Source: Myxococcales bacterium (GTDB lineage: Bacteria; Myxococcota; Myxococcia; Myxococcales; Myxococcaceae). From it: a stretch of 13,317 nucleotides of DNA. The first letter of the stretch is position 1. Each line of letters opens with the position of its first letter. The stretch covers positions 1 to 13,317 of the forward strand of contig VFKJ01000059.1 of NCBI GenBank assembly GCA_009885595.1. Direction: 5' to 3'. Below are positions 6,621-11,635 of this stretch, piece by piece. A program made the translations under genes and the position numbers. The notes below the pieces were generated by a model. The model searched no databases, was not told where the DNA came from, and worked only from the letters and a program-made list of their open reading frames with translations.

Positions 6621-6938
6621 TCAGGGGAAAGGAAGGCTCAAGGAGTACAAGTAGGTGTCGTAGTGAACCTGGTACGCGTACAGGAACATCTCGATCAAGC
6701 TCATCGGCGGACGAGAGCTCGAAGTTGACACCCGCGGCCCCGGAATGATCCGCACCGTGCAGCTGAGCACGAGCGCCACGATGATCAGCCAGTTGATCAT
6801 CGAGTACTCGAGCATCGCCTGCCCGCGACGGCTGATTTTCTGGTCGCTGCGCCTTGGCGGATCCTCCGCTCCGCTTCGGATCCGCTGGTCCAGCGTGCCG
6901 CTGGACCGGCTCCGCTCGATCTTTCGCCTGTGGGCCAC
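6621..6938 (-). CDS. Flp-type (type IVb) prepilin or TadE-like pseudopilin with repeat-derived leader
   Basis: A 105-residue protein just upstream of cpaB. Residues 37-45 read RRG-QAMLEY, followed by a hydrophobic helix (about 46-61, SMINWLIIVALVLSCT). Cleavage after G39 would leave Glu at +5 followed by Tyr, the Glu-Tyr arrangement typical of Flp pilins processed by a TadV-type prepilin peptidase. The mature protein would be 66 residues, within the Flp range, ending in an aromatic tail (YAYQVHYDTYLYSLSLPFP). Residues about 8-34 of the leader are encoded by a dispersed repeat. The start is a GTG (6938-6936) with no clear Shine-Dalgarno, and a hairpin sits just upstream, so the true start is uncertain. 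Pilin, minor pseudopilin or an unrelated small membrane protein remain possible. Confidence 0.6.
   Translation of the reverse strand: MAHRRKIERSRSSGTLDQRIRSGAEDPPRRSDQKISRRGQAMLEYSMINWLIIVALVLSCTVRIIPGPRVSTSSSRPPMSLIEMFLYAYQVHYDTYLYSLSLPFP
6837..6917. repeat. Structured dispersed repeat, copy A (in the prepilin-like gene)
   Basis: The plus strand contains GGTCGCTGCGCCTTGGCGGA (6842-6861), then TCCGCTCCGCTTCGGATCC (6864-6882), then a hairpin GGTCCAGCG-TGC-CGCTGGACC (6887-6907). GCT and GGC flank the hairpin and extend the stem by two pairs after a T/G mismatch. A second dyad pairs GCGGATCC (6857-6864) with GGATCCGC (6877-6884). It shares its left half with copies B (13018-13060) and C (9840-9932), and its hairpin architecture with copy C. 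Read on the minus strand it encodes E-R-S-R-S-S-G-T to S-G-A-E-D-P-P-R-R-S-D-Q-K in the gene's frame. Confidence 0.75.
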
Positions 6939-6947
6939 GAAGGCAGT

Positions 6948-6975
6948 GTCGCACGATCCGCGCGGCGGGTGCGAC
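6948..6975. promoter_or_regulatory. Hairpin just upstream of the prepilin-like start
   Basis: Arms GTCGCAC (6948-6954) and GTGCGAC (6969-6975) are perfect complements around a 14-base loop. The loop itself contains the palindrome CCGCGCGG (6958-6965). It lies in the 65-base gap between the anti-sigma stop and the GTG of the prepilin-like gene, ending nine bases before that GTG. No T-run follows on the minus strand, so it is not a standard terminator. In mRNA it would cover the ribosome-binding region and could restrict translation. A shorter dyad, CCGTG-T-CACGG, lies at 6986-6996. Confidence 0.4.
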
Positions 6976-7003
6976 GAGCGGCCTGCCGTGTCACGGGGGC
7001 GGC

Positions 7004-8599
7004 TCAGTAGGAGGACGCGGGCGCCTGCTCGGCGGGCTGGGCCTCGTCCAGCGCCTTGCGTTCGCGATCGGCGGCGGCGGGGCTCTTGGGGGAAGGCGCC
7101 GGGGCGCGCTGCACCCGCTTGCGGCGATCGGAGACGGCCTTCGCGGCGGCCGTGTTGGGGAACTCGCGCAGGAGCAGGTCGCAGAAGGGATCGGCGCGGT
7201 CGGGCTCACCCAGGAACTCGTAGGCGTCGCAGATGCGCTTGAGGGCCTCGACCCGCTCGTAGCCGGTGGCGCCGCTCTCGAGCACCTGGGCCGCGAGGCG
7301 GATCTCCGAGAGCCGATCGCCGCGGTTCGACGCGACGCGGGCCGACTCCAGCGACCCGGTGCGCTGCTCGGCCCGCTTCCGCTCGGCGAACTTGGCGTCG
7401 CTGTTGACGCCCAGGGTGTCACTCTGCGGCAGGGACAGCGCGTCATCCAGGTCGGCCGACGAGCCGGTGCTGCTGTTGCTGGGCGGGAGAATGCCGTAGC
7501 CGCTCTTCGACTTCCGGGTGCTGGGCGCGGCGTTGGAGCTCGGCGCGGAAGGCGCGGGCGCAACGGTCACGGGCGCAGGCGCAGGCCTCTCCTCGGCGCG
7601 GCCCTGCTGCACGCTCTCCTTCTTCGCCTCTGCTTCCTGGCGAGCGGCCGCCGGGGCCTTCATCGGCGCGGGCGACGGTTTGGCAGCCACCGCGGGACCC
7701 GTCGAGCCACCCTGCGGCGCGGGCTCATTCGGGGCGGCGCCCGGAGAGCCGAGGCCGTAGTTCACCTTGTCCTGCGCCTGGGCAGGCGGAGGCGGCGGCG
7801 ACGCGTCCTTCGAGAGCTTGGAGCCGCGCACGCCGACGTCGGAATAGTTCTGGCTGCGGTACACCTGCTCGTCATTCGCCACCGGCGCGGTCTTGGCGGC
7901 CGCGTCACGCCTGGTGACCGACTGCGGCACGTTGCCCTTGGGCTCTGGGCTCCACACATCGCCCCGCTTGCCACCGGCCTCGCGCAGGTCATCGAGGCCC
8001 CCGACGACCTTCTTCCCTTCCTTCGCGTCCTGCTTCGCGTTCTTCAGGGCGCGGTCGAGCTCGCCGGCGGCCTGGGGCTCTGCCTTGGGCAGGTCGACGG
8101 GCGGCGGCGCCACGGCCGCGACGGTGGGCGGGGCCTGGGCTTCGGTCTGCTGATCGGCAGCGGCGAGCTCCTGCCGCTGCTCCTTCTCCTTCGCCTGGGC
8201 CTTCGAGACCTCCTCGAGCTTCCCGTCAGCGAGCGCGGAGGCGGGGCTGGTGTCGAACTCCTGGTTCGCGCGGAAGCCGACGACGCCCACCACGGCGAGC
8301 GCCATCACGGACGCCAGCGGCATGAGGAAGCGCTTCCAGATCGAGGGGGCGGTCTTGCTGGCGCTGCGCTTGGCGGCCTGCTCGGCGTAGGCCATCAGCG
8401 ACTCGAGGCCGGCGTCGGGCGCGGAGGCCATCGGCAGCCCAGACATGGTGGCGCGCACGCCGCGGATCTCGGAGAGGGACTGCGAGCACCGGGTGCAGCC
8501 ACGCACGTGCGCGTCGACCGCGTCGGCCTCGTGCTGTGGAAGCTCGCCGTAAGCGAACTCGAGGAGCTTGTCCTCGTATTGGTGCGCCGCGCTCTTCAT
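7004..8599 (-). CDS. Membrane anti-sigma factor with zinc-finger N-terminus and long proline-rich distal region
   Basis: A 531-residue protein. The N-terminus carries a ZAS/zf-HC2-like motif, H31-x3-C35-x2-C38, of the kind that binds Zn and the sigma factor in the cytoplasm. One membrane helix follows at about 91-109. Residues about 115-390 are low-complexity Pro/Ala/Gln/Lys-rich, with runs of proline. The C-terminal part (about 395-510) has a TPR-like helical unit containing YERVEALKRICDAYEFLGEP. The start chosen is ATG (8599-8597), four bases after the sigma-factor TGA with TGAGG as Shine-Dalgarno. This adjacency and the motif make it the partner of that sigma factor. The distal region is far longer than usual for ZAS anti-sigmas, suggesting a separate cell-envelope sensing role (inference). 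Its end is 65 bases from the prepilin-like gene. Confidence 0.82.
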   Translation of the reverse strand: MKSAAHQYEDKLLEFAYGELPQHEADAVDAHVRGCTRCSQSLSEIRGVRATMSGLPMASAPDAGLESLMAYAEQAAKRSASKTAPSIWKRFLMPLASVMALAVVGVVGFRANQEFDTSPASALADGKLEEVSKAQAKEKEQRQELAAADQQTEAQAPPTVAAVAPPPVDLPKAEPQAAGELDRALKNAKQDAKEGKKVVGGLDDLREAGGKRGDVWSPEPKGNVPQSVTRRDAAAKTAPVANDEQVYRSQNYSDVGVRGSKLSKDASPPPPPAQAQDKVNYGLGSPGAAPNEPAPQGGSTGPAVAAKPSPAPMKAPAAARQEAEAKKESVQQGRAEERPAPAPVTVAPAPSAPSSNAAPSTRKSKSGYGILPPSNSSTGSSADLDDALSLPQSDTLGVNSDAKFAERKRAEQRTGSLESARVASNRGDRLSEIRLAAQVLESGATGYERVEALKRICDAYEFLGEPDRADPFCDLLLREFPNTAAAKAVSDRRKRVQRAPAPSPKSPAAADRERKALDEAQPAEQAPASSY

Positions 8600-8603
8600 G
8601 ACC

Positions 8604-9233
8604 TCAGGCCACTGTCCTTCCGTCTGCGTCCATCGTTTCCCCATCGACGCCCAGCTCGGCGAGCCGCTTGCGCAGCCCTTCGAGCGCGTACCGCATTCGA
8701 CTCTTCACCGTGTTCTCGTTAACGCCGGTGACCTCTGCGATCTCCTTGAAGCCGATGCCCTGGTACTCGCGCAGCAGGAAGACCTCTCGCTGCTCCGTCG
8801 GAAGGCTCTCGAGCGCCTTCTCGATCATCGGGCGGATCCGAACGTTGTGCGCCGCGCGATCCGGCGTCTGGACTGCCTCGTCGGCCACCAGGTCACCCAT
8901 CGAGCGTCCTTCGGACTCATCGTGCGACGCGGGTGCGTCGAGCGAATCGGCCTTCCGGAAGCTCTCTTTCCGCGCGCTGTCCACGCAGAGATTCCTCGCG
9001 ATCGTATAGACCCAGGTGGTGAACCGGGCCTTGGGTTGCCACTCACTGCTGTTCCTCACCACTTTGAGCCAGGTCTCCTGCAGCACGTCTTCGGCCCTCT
9101 GCCGATGACCGACGTACCGGAGGATGAAGTTGTAGACCGGCCCCCGGTGGCGCTGGACGAGCGTTGAAAACGCCCGAGCGTCACCGGACTTGAAAGCGAG
9201 CATGAGGTGCTCGTCCGAAGTCGCAGGTCCCAA
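8604..9233 (-). CDS. ECF-family RNA polymerase sigma factor (RpoE-like)
   Basis: A 209-residue sigma-70 family protein with only regions 2 and 4, as in ECF sigma factors. Region 2 spans about 16-87, with RAEDVLQETWLKVVRN (46-61) and the promoter-melting stretch FTTWVYTIARNLCVD (71-85). Region 4 spans about 134-190, with LPTEQREVFLLREYQGIGFK (144-163) and the helix-turn-helix recognition segment NENTVKSRMRYALEGLRKR (172-190). The linker between them (90-130) is acidic. The start used is TTG (9233-9231), with GAGGA (9243-9239) five bases upstream; an in-frame ATG at 9203 lacks a good ribosome site. It directly precedes its presumed anti-sigma gene. The promoters it recognises cannot be told from the sequence; no convincing ECF promoter was seen in the 52 bases before it. 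Confidence 0.93.
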   Translation of the reverse strand: MGPATSDEHLMLAFKSGDARAFSTLVQRHRGPVYNFILRYVGHRQRAEDVLQETWLKVVRNSSEWQPKARFTTWVYTIARNLCVDSARKESFRKADSLDAPASHDESEGRSMGDLVADEAVQTPDRAAHNVRIRPMIEKALESLPTEQREVFLLREYQGIGFKEIAEVTGVNENTVKSRMRYALEGLRKRLAELGVDGETMDADGRTVA

Positions 9234-9285
9234 CCGTGTCCTCGTTCTGTCGTACCCACTTCAACGCATGGGCCCCGGCAGTGAT

Positions 9286-9693
9286 CTACCCCCGGCGTTT
9301 TCGCCAGTAACTCGCGAGAATGACAGGCAAAGCGATGCCTGTCACCACGAAGGCCTGGGCGATCAGCGCAACGGGCAGGGGCCGCTGAAGGTGGATGAAC
9401 AGGCTTCGGGCCAAACCCAGTCCCAGCAAAACGCCGGTCGCCGTTCGCCAGGGGTTGCTGAAGCGGTGCGGCTGGAAGCGGCCCAAGGCCCAATCGAGGG
9501 TGGCCGGCAACACCAGGGCGACGCAGAGCGGGACGTCGAGCGGATGTTCGAGCGGGGCCTGGAGCGCGAGCTGGAGGGCGATGCCGGCGAACATCACCGG
9601 GTAGGTGCCCAGGCAGCGCGCGCAGACGTGGAGCGCGCCGAAGCGGTAGCAGCGATCGAGCTCGTCAGGCGGGTGGTGGCTCAGCCAGAACAT
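9286..9693 (-). CDS. DUF2085-like small integral membrane protein
   Basis: A 135-residue membrane protein. The N-terminus has SHHPPDELDRC and VCARCLGTY (C24-x2-C27), and the third helix region begins SNPWRTATGVLLG (79-91). These are the recognisable DUF2085 features: a His/Cys-rich N-terminus, a CARCxG motif and SN-x-R-x-TG. Hydrophobic helices lie at about 31-48, 54-72, 84-101 and 107-127, with a basic tail RKRRG. The function of the family is unknown. The paired cysteines and histidines suggest metal or redox binding (inference). ATG (9693-9691) shares its A with the dppF stop (TGATG), so it is translationally coupled to the transporter ATPases. A 52-base gap separates it from the sigma-factor gene. 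Confidence 0.72.
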   Translation of the reverse strand: MFWLSHHPPDELDRCYRFGALHVCARCLGTYPVMFAGIALQLALQAPLEHPLDVPLCVALVLPATLDWALGRFQPHRFSNPWRTATGVLLGLGLARSLFIHLQRPLPVALIAQAFVVTGIALPVILASYWRKRRG

Positions 9694-10718
9694 CAGCGGC
9701 CTCCGAACACGAAGCAGGCGCAGGGGTGGGCGGTTCCCGTCAGCGCGGGCGCTTCGGTTCGGCAGCGCTCGACCAGGTGAGCGCACCGCGGGTGAAAGGT
9801 GCAGCCCGACGGGAGCGCGTCGGCGGACACGGGCTCGCCCTTCTCTCCGGGTCGCTCCGCCTTGGCCAGTTCTCCGCTTCGCTCCGAGCCCGGCTGGCCT
9901 GACGTTCCGTCAGGCCGGCTCCACTCGGGGCCTTCGACCAACTGCCTGCGGCTCTCCACCAGGAGCTTCGTGTACGGGTGGAGCGGCTGCTCGAGCACCT
10001 CGGCCACCGCGCCGCTCTCGACGAGCTGGCCCGCGTACATCACGGCGACCCGGGTGCAGAGGTGGGCGACCACGTCGAGATCGTGGGTGATCACCAGGAG
10101 GGTGAGGCTGCGCTGCGCGGTGATCGCGGCGAGCAGGTTGAGCACCTGGGCCTGCACGCTGACGTCGAGGGCGGACACCGGCTCGTCGAGCAGGAGCAGC
10201 TCGGGCTCGAGGGCGAGCGCGCGCGCGAGGTTGATGCGCTGGCGCTGCCCCACCGAGAGCTCCCGCGGGAACCGGGAGAGCAGCTCGGCGCTGAGCTGCA
10301 CTTGCTCGAGCAGCGCGGTGAGCCTGGCGTCGTCGACGGGAAGATCGTGAATGACGAACGGCTCGGCGAGGACCTCGCGAATTCGCATGCGGGGATCCAG
10401 CGCGGCGCCCACGTCCTGGAACACGGGCTGAAAGCGGCGGCGCAGGGCGGGTTTGGCGCCGTGCATGGGCTGGCCATCGAACCGAACGGTGCCGGCGGCG
10501 AGGGGCTCGAGGCCCAGGAGCGCGCGGGCCAGAGAAGACTTACCGCTGCCGGATTCTCCGATGAGCCCCACCCGCTCGCCGCGCTCGAGCCAGAGGCTCA
10601 CCCCGCGCACGGCGTCGACGCGGCGGCGGCCCACGCGGTAGCTGACGCGCACGTCGGTGGCGCTCAAGATCTCCCTCTCCCTGCGCAGCGGGGAGAGGGT
10701 CGGGGTGAGGGGCCTCAC
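9693..10718 (-). CDS. Peptide/nickel-type ABC transporter ATP-binding protein, DppF-like
   Basis: Second ATPase subunit of a Dpp/Opp-type importer, 341 residues from the GTG that overlaps the upstream stop (GTGA). Visible motifs are Walker A GESGSGKS (54-61), Q-loop Q101, signature LSVGQRQR (154-161), Walker B LLLLDEP (174-180), D-loop SALD and H-loop H212. The signature has Val where the second position of LSGGQ is usually Gly. The C-terminal oligopeptide-transporter region has C306-x5-C312-x6-C319 and C333/C335, the cysteine pattern associated with a 4Fe-4S cluster in Dpp ATPases. Residues 3-17 come from one repeat and residues about 263-293 from another, both in frame. An alternative TTG start (10667-10665) has a strong AGGGAG ribosome site and would skip the first repeat. 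No permease or binding-protein gene is in the window, so the substrate is unknown. Confidence 0.88.
   Translation of the reverse strand: MRPLTPTLSPLRREREILSATDVRVSYRVGRRRVDAVRGVSLWLERGERVGLIGESGSGKSSLARALLGLEPLAAGTVRFDGQPMHGAKPALRRRFQPVFQDVGAALDPRMRIREVLAEPFVIHDLPVDDARLTALLEQVQLSAELLSRFPRELSVGQRQRINLARALALEPELLLLDEPVSALDVSVQAQVLNLLAAITAQRSLTLLVITHDLDVVAHLCTRVAVMYAGQLVESGAVAEVLEQPLHPYTKLLVESRRQLVEGPEWSRPDGTSGQPGSERSGELAKAERPGEKGEPVSADALPSGCTFHPRCAHLVERCRTEAPALTGTAHPCACFVFGGR
9840..9932. repeat. Structured dispersed repeat, copy C (in-frame insertion in the DppF-like gene)
   Basis: The plus strand has GGTCGCTCCGCCTTGGCCAG (9850-9869), then TCTCCGCTTCGCTCCGAGCC, then hairpin GGCCTGACG-TTC-CGTCAGGCC (9896-9916) flanked by GCT and GGC. 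The layout equals copy A. Four of the nine stem pairs differ between the copies and each change is compensated in the other arm. On the minus strand it encodes E-W-S-R-P-D-G-T, later SERSGE, in the same frame as copy A. It is wedged between the conserved LLVESRRQL and PSGCTFHPRC blocks of the ATPase. Confidence 0.75.
10673..10712. repeat. Palindromic repeat at the start of the DppF-like gene
   Basis: Arms CCCTCTCCC (10673-10681) and GGGAGAGGG (10691-10699) are perfect 9-base complements with a 9-base loop, followed by TCGGGGTGAGGGG. This matches a short palindromic repeat often seen scattered in proteobacterial genomes (recalled, not searched). In frame it gives LTPTLSPLRRERE directly after the GTG. 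It also supplies an AGGGAG ribosome site for an alternative TTG start at 10667. Confidence 0.65.
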
Positions 10719-11635
10719 GGCTTGCCCTCCACGGGAGAAAAACAAGCGACCCCGTCAACGAGCGCCGGCCGCTCCGCGCGGCACTGCTCCATCGCGCGCG
10801 GACAGCGCGGATGAAACCGGCACCCCGCGATCACCTCGCGCGCGAGCGGCACCGCGCCGGCCAGCGTCGGCAGCGGTACGCCCACCTTCGCGGCCGCCGG
10901 GTTCGCGGCGAGCAGGGCGACCGTGTACGGGTGCCGGGGCGACTCGAGCACGCGCGCGGTGGGGCCCTGCTCCACCACCCGGCCCGCGTACATCACCGTC
11001 ACTTCGTCCGCCGCGCCGCGCACCGCGTGAAGATCGTGGGTGATCAGCCACACCGCCAGCGAGCGCTCCCTGGCGAGCTTCTGGAGCAAGGTGAGGATCA
11101 CGCCGCGCATCGAGGCATCGAGCGCGGTGGTGGGCTCATCGGCGATCAGCACCTCCGGCCGGGCCGCGAGCGCGCAGGCGATCGACACGCGCTGCCGCTG
11201 ACCGCCCGAGAGCTGGTGCGGGAACATTCCCAGCCGCTCAGCGCCCTGCGGGATGCCCACCTCGCCCAACAGCGAAATCGCCCCGGCCCGAAGATCACCC
11301 GGCGTGCGATGCACCGCGAGGGTCTCGAGCAGTTGCTCGCCCACCGACAGCACCGGGTTGAGCGCGCTCAGGGGCTCCTGCAGCACCATCGCGAGGCCCG
11401 CGCGGCGAACCGGCGCAGCGGCGGTCAGCAACTCCACCCCGCCCCGCCGCGCGCTCCCCCGCGCCTGCGCGCCCTCGGGGAGCAGGCCGAGCACCGCGAG
11501 CGCCGAGAGGGTCTTGCCGCTCCCCGACTCGCCCACCACCGCGTGCACTCGGCCCGGCTCGAGCTCGAGGCAGAAGTCGTCGACGAGGGCGTGCCCGTCG
11601 AGCACCACCCCCAGGCTCTTCACCGACAGGGTCAC
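10715..11635 (-). CDS. Peptide/nickel-type ABC transporter ATP-binding protein, DppD-like
   Basis: First ATPase of a Dpp/Opp-type importer, 306 residues. Motifs are Walker A GESGSGKT (35-42), Q-loop Q86, signature LSGGQRQR (142-149), Walker B VLIADEP (162-168), D-loop TALD and H-loop H200. The C-terminal extension has C272-RFHPR-C278-x6-C285 and C298, as in 4Fe-4S-bearing Dpp ATPases. The start is GTG (11635-11633), overlapping the TGA of the MshEN gene (GTGA). An upstream in-frame extension to 11812 encodes Arg/Pro-rich noise over the conserved end of that gene and is rejected. It pairs with the DppF-like gene downstream, again through a GTGA overlap. The transporter must borrow permeases and a binding protein encoded elsewhere. 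Confidence 0.88.
   Translation of the reverse strand: MTLSVKSLGVVLDGHALVDDFCLELEPGRVHAVVGESGSGKTLSALAVLGLLPEGAQARGSARRGGVELLTAAAPVRRAGLAMVLQEPLSALNPVLSVGEQLLETLAVHRTPGDLRAGAISLLGEVGIPQGAERLGMFPHQLSGGQRQRVSIACALAARPEVLIADEPTTALDASMRGVILTLLQKLARERSLAVWLITHDLHAVRGAADEVTVMYAGRVVEQGPTARVLESPRHPYTVALLAANPAAAKVGVPLPTLAGAVPLAREVIAGCRFHPRCPRAMEQCRAERPALVDGVACFSPVEGKP

Noticed and set aside
6550..6954. An alternative frame of 134 codons over the prepilin-like gene
   Set aside because: No hydrophobic helix or motif; the other frame has the Gly/Glu+5 prepilin site and a membrane helix.
6854..8722. A very long open frame (622 codons) on the plus strand opposite the anti-sigma gene
   Set aside because: Gly/Arg/Leu/His-rich translation with no domain. 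The opposite strand has a zinc-finger, membrane helix and a sigma-factor neighbour. Long antisense frames are expected at this GC content.
9234..9285. An ECF autoregulatory promoter before the sigma gene
   Set aside because: I could not find a convincing GAAC-type -35 with a matching -10; only the GAGGA ribosome site is clear.
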